This document shows positions 1 through 6,417 of a DNA stretch of 6,489 bases, one piece after another. Numbering within the stretch: the stretch's first letter is position 1; each line of letters begins with the position of its first letter. The stretch is from contig CAKVJS010000068.1 in NCBI GenBank assembly GCA_934754755.1, forward strand, positions 1 to 6,489, written 5' to 3'. The translations under genes were made by a program, and so were the position numbers. This DNA is from an uncultured Erysipelotrichales bacterium. Lineage in GTDB: Bacteria; Bacillota_I; Bacilli_A; Erysipelotrichales; Coprobacillaceae. The notes below the pieces were generated by a model. That model was not told the DNA's origin, searched no databases, and saw only the letters and a list, made by a program, of their open reading frames with translations.

Positions 1-17
1 TAAAAATTGTTATTTTT

Positions 18-47
18 AGAAGGTAATATACATTATTACCTTTTTTT
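18..47 (+). terminator. Intrinsic terminator of an upstream gene outside the window
   Basis: The arms AGGTAATA (21-28) and TATTACCT (34-41) are perfectly complementary around a 5-nt loop. Weaker pairs at 18-20 with 42-44 extend the stem, and the T-run covers 41-47. The T-tract lies only on the plus-strand 3' side, so the terminator serves a plus-strand transcript entering from the left. The gene it ends is not visible; the TAA at 1-3 could be its stop codon, but the frame cannot be checked. It separates murE from the upstream transcription unit. Confidence 0.8.
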
Positions 48-88
48 ATGTTAAGATATATAACAGTAAATCATATTTTATGAAAATG

Positions 89-94
89 TATAAT
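89..94 (+). promoter_or_regulatory. Probable -10 box of the murE promoter
   Basis: A perfect TATAAT lies 37 nt before the preferred murE start, downstream of the terminator at 18-47. A TG sits immediately before it (87-88). No good -35 hexamer is found at 16-18 nt spacing (the region around 65-72 reads AGTAAATC), so this rests on the -10 alone in an AT-rich stretch where chance matches are common. A start near position 101 would give a leader of about 30 nt. Confidence 0.4.
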
Positions 95-119
95 ATAGTT
101 ATATTGAAAAGATTATGAA

Positions 120-126
120 AGAAGGA
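120..126 (+). promoter_or_regulatory. Ribosome binding site that decides the murE start
   Basis: AGAAGGA at 120-126 is the only Shine-Dalgarno-like sequence before murE. It ends 5 nt before the ATG at 132. The alternative in-frame ATG at 126 shares its first base with this site, leaving no spacer. The ATG at 132 is therefore preferred. Confidence 0.65.
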
Positions 127-131
127 TGCAT

Positions 132-1643
132 ATGATAGGAAATTATATCTTGGGACAATATATAGATTTATTAGAAGCCAAGGGGTTACTAGTGGATACC
201 AAACATATAGATCGAACAAAAATGGTAACGTATCTTTCTTGCAACTCACAAGATATCATCCCAGGGACACTATTTATATGCAAGGGTAAACATTTTAAAG
301 AACAATACTTACAAGAAGCATTTCACCAAGGAAGCTTATGTTATGTTAGCGATGTTGTCTACAGCATTGATGCACCGTGCATCATTGTTGATGATATTCG
401 TAAGGCGATGGCCTATATGAGTGATTTTTATTATGAATCGATATGGAAAAAATTAAGCTTGATTGGAATTACGGGAACGAAGGGAAAATCTACCACTTGT
501 TATTTCGTAAAATATATAATAGATGCTTATTTAGATGCAATTTTAAAACCAAAGAGTGGGATTATCTCTACAATTCATACGTATGATGGAGGACAAGAGT
601 ACGAATCACATATAACGACACCAGAGTCGATCGATTTGCATCGACTATTTCATAATGCCTACACAAATGGTATTACATATATGGAAATGGAAGTGTCTAG
701 TCAAGCTCTAAAATACGATCGTACCCTTAACATTCAATTTGATATTATAGCCTTTTTAAATATTGGATATGACCATATTAGTGATGAGGAACACCAAAGT
801 TTTGAGGATTATTTCTCTTCTAAACTACAGATATTCAAACAGGCAAAAAAGGCAATTGTAAATTTAAATATGGATCATTTAGAAAAAACATTAGAAGCGA
901 GTAAAGATTGTCCAGAAGTTTATACTTTTGGTGTGGATACACCAGAGGCTATGTATTATGGATACCATATTCGAAAAATTAAGAATCGGATTTATTTCGA
1001 TGTCAAAACACCAGAAACAAGTAAAGAATATTATATTACTATGCCAGGGTTATTTAATGTACAAAATGCTTTAGCAGCCATTACCATTTGTTCGCTGTTA
1101 CAAATACCTGAAACATATATTTATGAAGGGTTAAAAAAAGCAAAAGTAAGTGGACGCATGGAGGAGTATAAAAGCAAGGATAATAAAGTTGTTTGTTTAG
1201 TAGACTATGCACATAATGCATTAAGTTTTGAAAATTTATTTCGTTCTGTACAACAAGAGTACCCAGGGTATGCAATTCATATTGTATTTGGCTGTCCTGG
1301 TAACAAGGCATATGATCGTCGTAAGGATCTAGCAGAAATTGCGGCAACTTATGCGGATGCTATATATTTAACAGAAGATGATCCAGGCGAAGAAGATGTG
1401 CTTGTTATATGTAATGAAATTGGCGCGCACATAGTAGGTAATGGTAATACGTATCAAACAATCATTGATCGAGAAGAGGCAGTTAATCGGGCGGTATTAG
1501 ATTGCAATCAAAAAACCGTCGTTTTGATCGCTGGTAAAGGTAATGATAATAGCCAAAGGCGCAATCGAGAATATGTTTCAATGCCTACGGATTCTGAATA
1601 TGCATTGCGGGCTTTACACCTATATAATAAAAAAGTAAAGTAA
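132..1643 (+). CDS. murE: UDP-N-acetylmuramyl-tripeptide synthetase (MurE), probably L-lysine-adding
   Basis: This cytoplasmic Mur ligase uses ATP to add the third-position diamino acid to UDP-MurNAc-L-Ala-D-Glu in peptidoglycan synthesis. The product is 503 aa from this start (505 from the ATG at 126), normal for MurE. In order it shows the N-terminal UDP-binding domain, the P-loop GITGTKGKST (112-121), TTPES (162-166), EVSSQAL (187-193), NIGYDH (210-215), the lysine carbamylated in this family within YFSSKLQIF (K231), VDYAHN (357-362) and GKGND (468-472). Where meso-diaminopimelate enzymes carry DNPR, this protein has DDPGEED (416-422) with no arginine. Together with GTKGK in place of GTNGK, this resembles lysine-type MurE of streptococci (recalled family knowledge, not an alignment). 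Ornithine or another residue remains possible. It lies outside any cell-wall gene cluster visible here, with pflA 60 bp downstream. Family assignment is very secure; substrate is an inference. Confidence 0.93.
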   Translation: MIGNYILGQYIDLLEAKGLLVDTKHIDRTKMVTYLSCNSQDIIPGTLFICKGKHFKEQYLQEAFHQGSLCYVSDVVYSIDAPCIIVDDIRKAMAYMSDFYYESIWKKLSLIGITGTKGKSTTCYFVKYIIDAYLDAILKPKSGIISTIHTYDGGQEYESHITTPESIDLHRLFHNAYTNGITYMEMEVSSQALKYDRTLNIQFDIIAFLNIGYDHISDEEHQSFEDYFSSKLQIFKQAKKAIVNLNMDHLEKTLEASKDCPEVYTFGVDTPEAMYYGYHIRKIKNRIYFDVKTPETSKEYYITMPGLFNVQNALAAITICSLLQIPETYIYEGLKKAKVSGRMEEYKSKDNKVVCLVDYAHNALSFENLFRSVQQEYPGYAIHIVFGCPGNKAYDRRKDLAEIAATYADAIYLTEDDPGEEDVLVICNEIGAHIVGNGNTYQTIIDREEAVNRAVLDCNQKTVVLIAGKGNDNSQRRNREYVSMPTDSEYALRALHLYNKKVK

Positions 1644-1662
1644 CATTATTGTTGTTTTTTTT
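1637..1662 (+). terminator. Possible weak terminator after murE
   Basis: AAAGTAACA (1637-1645) can pair with TGTTGTTTT (1650-1658), with two G-U wobbles and a TTAT loop. A T-run spans 1655-1662, and the stop codon lies inside the left arm. The stem is short and nearly all A-U, so it is marginal; it could attenuate rather than end transcription into pflA. Confidence 0.25.
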
Positions 1663-1679
1663 CCTATGCATGGTACACT
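1652..1679 (+). promoter_or_regulatory. Possible pflA promoter
   Basis: TTGTTT (1652-1657) and TACACT (1674-1679) are separated by 16 nt, and a TGG just before the -10 gives an extended -10 pattern. The match is only partial (3 of 6 and 4 of 6). If it is real, pflA can be transcribed independently of murE with a leader of under 20 nt. Confidence 0.3.
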
Positions 1680-1686
1680 ACTGTTT

Positions 1687-1701
1687 AGGAGTGTGAAGGA
1701 G
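1687..1701 (+). promoter_or_regulatory. Double, oddly spaced ribosome binding site of pflA
   Basis: There are two Shine-Dalgarno cores: AGGAG at 1687-1691, 12 nt before the ATG, and AAGGAG at 1696-1701, only 2 nt before it. Neither has the usual 5-9 nt spacing. The start is still held at ATG 1704 because the family's conserved N-terminus (IHSIETFGTVDGPG) begins a few codons later and no other upstream in-frame start is seen. Confidence 0.5.
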
Positions 1702-1703
1702 TT

Positions 1704-2453
1704 ATGGAAGAATTGGGGTATATCCATTCCATTGAAACCTTTGGAACAGTGGATGGACCAGGGATTCGTTTTGTTGTCTTTTTACAAGGGTGTCCTTTGC
1801 GTTGTCAGTATTGTCATAACCCAGATACATGGCAACCTAAGATAGGAAAGCAACAAACGGTGGAATATATTTTAGAGGAGTATCGAAAAAAAGAAGGGTT
1901 CTATACAAAAGGTGGTATTACGGTTACGGGTGGAGAGCCACTATTACAAATTGATTTTGTAACAGCGTTGTTTAAAGCGTGTCAAAAGAAGAATATTCAT
2001 ACTTGTTTAGATACATCGGGGATAACCTATCAGGCAAATGATACAAAAAAGATGGATATATTAATGCAATATACGGATCTAGTCATGTTGGATATAAAAC
2101 ATATTGATGACGCTAGTCATACACGTTTAACAGGTGTCTCTAATCAAGGTATATTAGCGTTTGCCAAGTATCTTGATGAAAAACAAGTGCCCGTATGGAT
2201 TCGTCATGTCGTTGTCCCAACGATAACGCAAAATGATACATATTTATATGCTTTAGGTGAGTTTATTGGTACCTTACATAATGTGAAGGCATTAGATGTA
2301 TTACCGTATCATGATATGGGTACGATTAAATATCAAGAACTTGGTATGGATTATCCTTTGAAAGATATTCAACCTTTAGATAAACAAGAGGCTATCAAGG
2401 CACGAGAAGTTATTTTACAAGGGATTAAAGATATGCGAAATAAAAAAGCCTAA
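1704..2453 (+). CDS. pflA: Pyruvate formate-lyase-activating enzyme (radical SAM)
   Basis: This enzyme uses a [4Fe-4S] cluster and S-adenosylmethionine to install the glycyl radical on pyruvate formate-lyase, which makes formate and acetyl-CoA from pyruvate without oxygen. The 249-aa length is typical (E. coli PflA is about 246). Visible signatures are GTVDGPGIRFVVFLQGC (14-30), the cluster ligands C30, C34 and C37 in CPLRCQYC, the SAM-binding TGGEPL (75-80), LDIKH (129-133), WIRHVVVP (165-172) and LPYHDMG (200-206). These fit PflA better than other glycyl-radical activases, which usually carry an extra ferredoxin-like cysteine cluster insert; none is present. The partner pflB is absent from the window, although many Firmicutes keep the two genes adjacent. 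The stop codon lies in the loop of the following terminator. It implies an organism capable of anaerobic mixed-acid fermentation. Confidence 0.94.
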   Translation: MEELGYIHSIETFGTVDGPGIRFVVFLQGCPLRCQYCHNPDTWQPKIGKQQTVEYILEEYRKKEGFYTKGGITVTGGEPLLQIDFVTALFKACQKKNIHTCLDTSGITYQANDTKKMDILMQYTDLVMLDIKHIDDASHTRLTGVSNQGILAFAKYLDEKQVPVWIRHVVVPTITQNDTYLYALGEFIGTLHNVKALDVLPYHDMGTIKYQELGMDYPLKDIQPLDKQEAIKAREVILQGIKDMRNKKA

Positions 2454-2465
2454 GGGGCTTTTTTT
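2442..2465. terminator. Bidirectional intrinsic terminator between convergent pflA and the lipid kinase gene
   Basis: AAAAAAGCC (2442-2450) pairs perfectly with GGCTTTTTT (2456-2464) around the 5-nt loop TAAGG. A-run and T-run on opposite sides let it work on both strands. The pflA stop TAA (2451-2453) forms part of the loop, and the minus-strand stop of the kinase gene (2467-2469) is one base beyond the T-run. One hairpin thus serves both convergent transcripts. Confidence 0.85.
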
Positions 2466-2466
2466 C

Positions 2467-3366
2467 TTACGGTATAACAATGGTAATAGCAGATTTGATA
2501 TTTTCGATAACGGCAGGTAGTTCTTGCCCCTTTTCACCGTCTATATCTACGGTTATAGTATTTTTCACACAAGAAAGCTCAATCTTTCTAGCCTGTTTAT
2601 AAAGTAGGAATGGACTAGCAATATGGCGACGTAAAAAATAGTCCTTGGAAAGGGCAACAAGGTCGGTTAACGAACATTTTTTAATAATAAGCAGATCCAA
2701 CAAGCCATCTTGAATATTAGCGTATGGTGTAATTTCTTCAAAGCCACCAACTCGACTTGTATTACTGATGAGAAAAAGCATAATGTCTTCTTCTATGACC
2801 TCTTGGTCATCGATTTTTATTTGAATGGGAATATTCGTACGCAATTGACTAGGCAGATTAATTAATCCATTTATATAGTAAGCTAAGGGACCCAGGTGTT
2901 TTTTTTCCTCTTTACTAACTAGAAAAGAGACATCGCTAAACATACCACCTGCAGCAACATTAATGAAGTATTGTTGATTTATTTTTCCAACATCACAAGC
3001 CATGGTTTTAAAGTTTATAATCATATCACAAATTGCATCTGCTGCTTGCGGTATTTGTAATGATTTTGCGAAGTCATTTACTGTACCAGCAGCGAGTATT
3101 ACAATCGGAATGTTATGTTTACCTTCAATAATGCCGCTAATAACTTCATTAATAGTTCCATCACCGCCTACGGTGACGATAAAATCATACGATTTGTCAC
3201 AATTTTTAGCCCGCATATAACCATCGTGTTTTTTTTGAGTATAAAATATATCGATCTCATGGATAAATTTTCGTAGCACAAGCGTACCAATAATAGTGTT
3301 TAATTTTTTTTGCATTGTCCGTTGACCAGCCATAGGATTAATGATAAATAAGCATTTTTTTTCCAT
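2467..3366 (-). CDS. Diacylglycerol kinase-family lipid kinase (YegS/DgkB/BmrU type)
   Basis: This is an ATP-dependent lipid kinase of the DAGK catalytic-domain family. In Firmicutes such proteins phosphorylate diacylglycerol to phosphatidic acid, returning lipid released by lipoteichoic acid synthesis; the substrate here is inferred. The product is 299 aa from this start. It shows the N-terminal strand and loop FIINPMAGQR (7-16), the nucleotide-binding GGDGT (67-71), AAGTVNDFAKSL (92-103, the family GTxNDFA motif), INVAAGG (135-141), DGLLD (220-224) and DGEKG (276-280). There are no transmembrane segments, which separates it from the small integral-membrane DgkA. An in-frame ATG at 3375 adds three residues and overlaps pepT by 8 nt. 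The ATG at 3366 lies one base after the pepT stop and matches the usual family N-terminus better. No Shine-Dalgarno is seen before either, so translation is probably coupled to pepT. Paralogues make dgkB or yegS uncertain, so no symbol is given. Confidence 0.9.
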   Translation of the reverse strand: MEKKCLFIINPMAGQRTMQKKLNTIIGTLVLRKFIHEIDIFYTQKKHDGYMRAKNCDKSYDFIVTVGGDGTINEVISGIIEGKHNIPIVILAAGTVNDFAKSLQIPQAADAICDMIINFKTMACDVGKINQQYFINVAAGGMFSDVSFLVSKEEKKHLGPLAYYINGLINLPSQLRTNIPIQIKIDDQEVIEEDIMLFLISNTSRVGGFEEITPYANIQDGLLDLLIIKKCSLTDLVALSKDYFLRRHIASPFLLYKQARKIELSCVKNTITVDIDGEKGQELPAVIENIKSAITIVIP

Positions 3367-3367
3367 A

Positions 3368-4579
3368 CTACACATTATCTAGAATAGCAAGTAACAGCTC
3401 GATTCCTTGCGACATCATCGTTACAGAGACAAATTCAAAGGGGCCATGAAAATTAAAAGCACCGGTACCTAAATTGGGGCAGGGCAAACCCATATACGTG
3501 AGTTGAGCACCATCGGTACCACCACGAATCGGCATTGCCTTAGGATGTAATCCGATTTGACGCATCGATGCGATCGCTATATCAATACTACGTGGGTTTT
3601 GTTTGAGAATGGTATGCATATTGCGGTATTCTTCACTTATAGTAAGGCTGGTAATTGTATATTCATATTTATTGTTTAAATAGGTACTTATTGTATGTAA
3701 GGTATCTATCTTTTTTTGCATTCCTTCTTCATTAAAGTCTCGTAAAATATATTGCATTGCTGCTTCTTCACAAGTGCCATGCATTGTATTCAGGTGATAG
3801 AAACCTTCATAGCCCTCCGTATACTGGGGTTTTTCTTGGGGTGGTAACATAGCATCAAATTCTTGTGCAATCGATAAGGCTGAAATCATCTTATTTTTCG
3901 CATCGCCAGGATGAACGCTTCGTCCATGGATGGTTACTGTGGCTTCATAGGCATTAAAGTTTTCATAGCCAATTTCATGTATGGAGCTACCATCAATAGT
4001 ATAAGCATAATCTGCGGCAAATTTGGCAACTGAAAAGTGATCCGTGCCCCTACCAATTTCCTCATCAGGGGTAAAGGCTATCGCTATATCTCCATGCTTT
4101 ATAGAAGGATTATCCGATAGTGTTTGAAGCATCTGCATAATAATTGCAATACCGGCTTTATCATCAGCGCCCAGTAGGGTAGTCCCATCGGTAGTAATAA
4201 TATCATGATGAATGACCTCTTTGAGTACATCGAAATCATTGGGGTCTAAATAGAGCTGCTTTTCTTTATTAAGAGTTATTTTTGAGCCATCATAATTCGT
4301 GATGTATTGGGGACGAATATGATCCCCTTTAGCATTAGGGGAAGTATCCATATGTGCGATAAAACCAATGGTATCTTTACCCTCTGTATTGGCTAATAAG
4401 CGTCCATATACAATCCCATAATCATCGATATGGGCAGTCGTGAGGCCTAACGATTGTAATTCACGGACTAAATAGTTACCAAGGGCACGTTGTTTTAGCG
4501 ATGATGGCGTTGTAGATGAAGTCGGATCCGATTGCGTATCGAAGTTTACGTAATTGTAAAATCGTGTTTTAATGTCCAT
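3368..4579 (-). CDS. pepT: Peptidase T (tripeptide aminopeptidase, M20 family)
   Basis: This cytoplasmic di-zinc aminopeptidase releases the N-terminal residue from tripeptides. The product is 403 aa, close to the usual 405-410. All metal and catalytic positions known from Salmonella PepT are present at nearly the same numbers: H76 and D78 in AHMDTS, D139 in GADDKAG, the general base E173 and ligand E174 in PDEEIGRG, D196 in TIDGS and H378 in FNFHGP. The lid-domain motif HGRSVHPGDAKNKM (218-231) is also present. The reading frame stays open 36 codons further to 4687, but the start at 4579 is chosen because AAAGGAG lies 7 nt before it, the encoded sequence MDIKTRFYNYV matches the family start, and the extension would run through the promoter. 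It is first in a two-gene unit with the lipid kinase and divergent from a peptide-binding lipoprotein, which fits peptide nutrition. Confidence 0.95.
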   Translation of the reverse strand: MDIKTRFYNYVNFDTQSDPTSSTTPSSLKQRALGNYLVRELQSLGLTTAHIDDYGIVYGRLLANTEGKDTIGFIAHMDTSPNAKGDHIRPQYITNYDGSKITLNKEKQLYLDPNDFDVLKEVIHHDIITTDGTTLLGADDKAGIAIIMQMLQTLSDNPSIKHGDIAIAFTPDEEIGRGTDHFSVAKFAADYAYTIDGSSIHEIGYENFNAYEATVTIHGRSVHPGDAKNKMISALSIAQEFDAMLPPQEKPQYTEGYEGFYHLNTMHGTCEEAAMQYILRDFNEEGMQKKIDTLHTISTYLNNKYEYTITSLTISEEYRNMHTILKQNPRSIDIAIASMRQIGLHPKAMPIRGGTDGAQLTYMGLPCPNLGTGAFNFHGPFEFVSVTMMSQGIELLLAILDNV

Positions 4580-4586
4580 AAGTATT

Positions 4587-4593
4587 CTCCTTT
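4587..4593 (-). promoter_or_regulatory. Ribosome binding site that decides the pepT start
   Basis: Read on the minus strand, AAAGGAG lies 7 nt before the ATG at 4579, which is ideal spacing. No comparable site precedes the possible upstream start at 4687. Confidence 0.85.
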
Positions 4594-4600
4594 GTATTTT

Positions 4601-4629
4601 ATTATATAGGTAATTAAAATCGGATACAA
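4601..4629 (-). promoter_or_regulatory. pepT promoter
   Basis: On the minus strand, TTGTAT (4629-4624) and a perfect TATAAT (4606-4601) are separated by 17 nt, the optimal sigma-A-type spacing. Transcription would begin near 4594, giving a leader of only about 15 nt that starts almost at the ribosome binding site. The -35 match is weak (3 of 6), as is common for promoters that depend on an activator. It would also drive the downstream lipid kinase gene. Confidence 0.6.
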
Positions 4630-4642
4630 GGGGTTGCGAAAG

Positions 4643-4691
4643 TTCCTTGATATATTGATTTTTATTATATTTGAGAAAAATTATCAAGGAA
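4643..4691. repeat. Perfect 10-bp inverted repeat between divergent promoters; candidate shared regulator site
   Basis: TTCCTTGATA (4643-4652) and TATCAAGGAA (4682-4691) are exact reverse complements separated by 29 nt. Each arm reads TATCAAGGAA toward the promoter it faces. From the arm to the TATAAT box is exactly 36 nt on both sides (4607-4642 toward pepT, 4692-4727 toward the lipoprotein gene). That places each arm about 54 bp before the predicted transcription start, where class I activators often bind. Neither side has a T-run, so it is not a terminator. I do not recognise the motif as a CodY, CcpA or other named site. Function is inferred from geometry only. Confidence 0.55.
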
Positions 4692-4705
4692 TATGGATAA
4701 GTTTA

Positions 4706-4733
4706 TTGCTATGATTTAAATTATCTGTATAAT
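4706..4733 (+). promoter_or_regulatory. Promoter of the peptide-binding lipoprotein gene
   Basis: TTGCTA (4706-4711, 4 of 6 to consensus) and a perfect TATAAT (4728-4733) are separated by 16 nt. A TG directly precedes the -10, the same TGTATAATA context as in front of murE (87-95). The predicted start near 4740 gives a leader of about 30 nt. It is back to back with the pepT promoter. Confidence 0.65.
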
Positions 4734-4756
4734 AGAAACTATATATCTAAATAAAA

Positions 4757-4763
4757 AAGGAGG
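4757..4763 (+). promoter_or_regulatory. Strong ribosome binding site of the lipoprotein gene
   Basis: AAGGAGG is a near-perfect match to the 16S rRNA 3' end and lies 7 nt before the ATG at 4771. It is the strongest ribosome binding site in the window, which fits an abundant binding protein. Confidence 0.85.
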
Positions 4764-4770
4764 AATTATA

Positions 4771-6408
4771 ATGAGAAGACTTAAAACTTTAACAGCTTTA
4801 GGTTTAGTTGGTGTCTTAGTCGTTGGTTGTGGCTCGAGTAAAAAAACTGAGCCGAAAGATCAGGTCGTTAAACTTGCGTGGGATGCAGATGCGACTACCT
4901 TTGATTCAACAACCGAAAATAACGCAGATACGATGTCATTTGTTAATGCACAATCAGAGGGTTTATATCGTTTGGATGAAAAAGGTAAGCTCGTCAATGG
5001 GCTAGCGAAAGATATTGATATTTCGGATGATAAAATGGTATACACATTTACCTTACGTGATACAAAATGGTCAAACGGAGAACCTTTAAAAGCGCAAGAT
5101 TTTGTATTTGCCTTCCAACGTTTATTTGATCAAGATGTACCGGATTCAGTAAATAACCGTTTCTTGGCGAAAAAAGGTTTACTTGGTTTAAAGAACGCAG
5201 ATGCCATCGACAGGGGCGAAATGGATAAATCGCAACTCGGTGTAAAAGCATTAGATGATAAAAAATTACAACTTACTTTGGAAGACCCTTCTCCGATTAT
5301 TGGTTCGATACTAGCGTATCCATCATTCTTTCCGTTAAATGAAAAGTTTGTTAAGAATGCTGGGTCTAAATATGGAACTTCTGTTGATTTAACATTAGGA
5401 TGTGGACCATTCAAATTAGTAAAATGGGAAGCCAATAATACAATCGCCTTTGAAAAGAATCCTGGTTACTATGATGCCGATAAAATTCAAGTTAAAGGGT
5501 TAGACTTTAAGATTAATACAGAATCAACTCAACGTGCCTTATCTTATCAATCAGGTAATGTTATGTTCACTAAGTTGACTTCTGAATTAGTGGATCAATA
5601 CAAAGGAACTGCAGGTTTCGAAACAAGAATGGAATCGTATTTATCATATTTATCATTTAACCAAAACAATCCAGCTTTAAAAAATGTAAATTTACGTAAA
5701 GCACTTGCTACAAGCTTTAATAAAGCAGCTTTAGTAGACGACATTTTAAAAGATGGTTCTAAAGTAGCGAATCATATTATTCCGGAAGGATTAGCAAAGG
5801 GACCAGATGGAAAAGATTTCCGTGAAACAGCGAAATCAGGATACTTAAAACCAGATAAGAAAAAAGCAAAAGAATATTATGAAAAAGCGAAACAAGAATT
5901 AGGAAAGGATTCCTTTAGCTTCGTTATGACAGTTGGTGAAAGAGATCCAGGTCGTGCTATCGCAGAATACTTAAAACAAGAAATTGAAAAGAATTTACCA
6001 GGTGTAACTATAAATATTGATACACAACCATCAAAAACTTTCTACAATAAAGCAAATTCTAAACAAGGGTATGATATATTATCGATGATGTGGGGTCCTG
6101 ATTATCCATATCCAACAACATTTACTGATTTATGGGCAACAGGTGGAACAAATAATTACTCTAATTACTCTTCCGCTAAATACGATCAATTACAAAAAGA
6201 TACTACGGTTGGTAAACTATTAAAAGATCCAGAAAAAAGATGGGAAGCTTTTAAAGACATGGAAAAAATGTTATTAGAAGACGATGCTGCTGTAGCTCCT
6301 ATTTACCAAAGAGGATGGGCAGGATTAGTAAATCCTAAATTAAAAGGAATTAGTTATCAATCCAGTGGTGTTAAATGGATTTTTAGAGATGTTCATATTG
6401 AAGAATAA
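4771..6408 (+). CDS. Oligopeptide ABC transporter substrate-binding lipoprotein (OppA/DppA family)
   Basis: This is the extracellular, membrane-anchored peptide receptor of an ABC importer (SBP_bac_5 family). The product is 545 aa, normal for OppA-like proteins. The N-terminus has a short basic region (RRLK), a hydrophobic stretch and the lipobox VVGC (17-20), so C20 should be lipidated after signal peptidase II cleavage; a polar GSSKK linker follows. Family signatures are LAKDIDISDD (78-87), YTFTLRDTKWSNGEPLKAQD (91-110), LGCGPFKLVKWE (209-220), FEKNPGYYD (227-235), NVNLRKALATSFNK (305-318) and WGPDYPYPTTFTDLW (441-455). No permease or ATPase genes follow; a strong terminator ends the transcript, so it is a solo receptor that must work with transporter parts encoded elsewhere. 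Its divergent partner is pepT. Peptide is the best-supported ligand class, but some family members bind nickel, haem or signalling peptides, and the sequence alone does not decide. Confidence 0.93.
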   Translation: MRRLKTLTALGLVGVLVVGCGSSKKTEPKDQVVKLAWDADATTFDSTTENNADTMSFVNAQSEGLYRLDEKGKLVNGLAKDIDISDDKMVYTFTLRDTKWSNGEPLKAQDFVFAFQRLFDQDVPDSVNNRFLAKKGLLGLKNADAIDRGEMDKSQLGVKALDDKKLQLTLEDPSPIIGSILAYPSFFPLNEKFVKNAGSKYGTSVDLTLGCGPFKLVKWEANNTIAFEKNPGYYDADKIQVKGLDFKINTESTQRALSYQSGNVMFTKLTSELVDQYKGTAGFETRMESYLSYLSFNQNNPALKNVNLRKALATSFNKAALVDDILKDGSKVANHIIPEGLAKGPDGKDFRETAKSGYLKPDKKKAKEYYEKAKQELGKDSFSFVMTVGERDPGRAIAEYLKQEIEKNLPGVTINIDTQPSKTFYNKANSKQGYDILSMMWGPDYPYPTTFTDLWATGGTNNYSNYSSAKYDQLQKDTTVGKLLKDPEKRWEAFKDMEKMLLEDDAAVAPIYQRGWAGLVNPKLKGISYQSSGVKWIFRDVHIEE

Positions 6409-6417
6409 TTTGTGCTG

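Noticed and set aside
126..128. ATG at 126 as the murE start
   Set aside because: It overlaps the last base of the only ribosome binding site; the ATG at 132 has proper spacing. The difference is two residues, so it is not excluded.
46..249. 67-codon minus-strand open frame over the murE leader
   Set aside because: It is rich in hydrophobic and aromatic residues because the DNA is AT-rich. It crosses the murE promoter and start and ends in the upstream terminator.
1081..1347. 88-codon minus-strand open frame inside murE
   Set aside because: It is antisense to conserved MurE motifs, has no ribosome binding site, and its composition looks like reverse-translated coding sequence.
2393..2400. 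Further partial copy of the regulatory element, TATCAAGG, inside pflA
   Set aside because: It is only an 8-base match within ordinary codons (Ala-Ile-Lys-Ala), away from any promoter, so a chance occurrence is likely.
3002..3220. 72-codon plus-strand open frame antisense to the lipid kinase
   Set aside because: It lies opposite the conserved GGDGT and GTVNDFA region and has no convincing ribosome binding site.
4580..4687. 36-residue N-terminal extension of PepT to an upstream ATG
   Set aside because: It has no ribosome binding site and no family similarity, and it would span the pepT -10 and -35 boxes and one arm of the inverted repeat. The start at 4579 has an ideal AAAGGAG.
4720..4733. 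Small inverted repeat ATTAT-CTGT-ATAAT overlapping the lipoprotein -10 box
   Set aside because: Its arms are only 5 bp of pure A/T and include the -10 itself, as expected by chance in such sequence.
5130..5435. 101-codon minus-strand open frame inside the lipoprotein gene
   Set aside because: It is a shadow of a strongly supported plus-strand gene, with no ribosome binding site and no recognisable protein features. The shorter frames at 4823-5005, 4860-5045 and 5048-5251 are rejected for the same reason.
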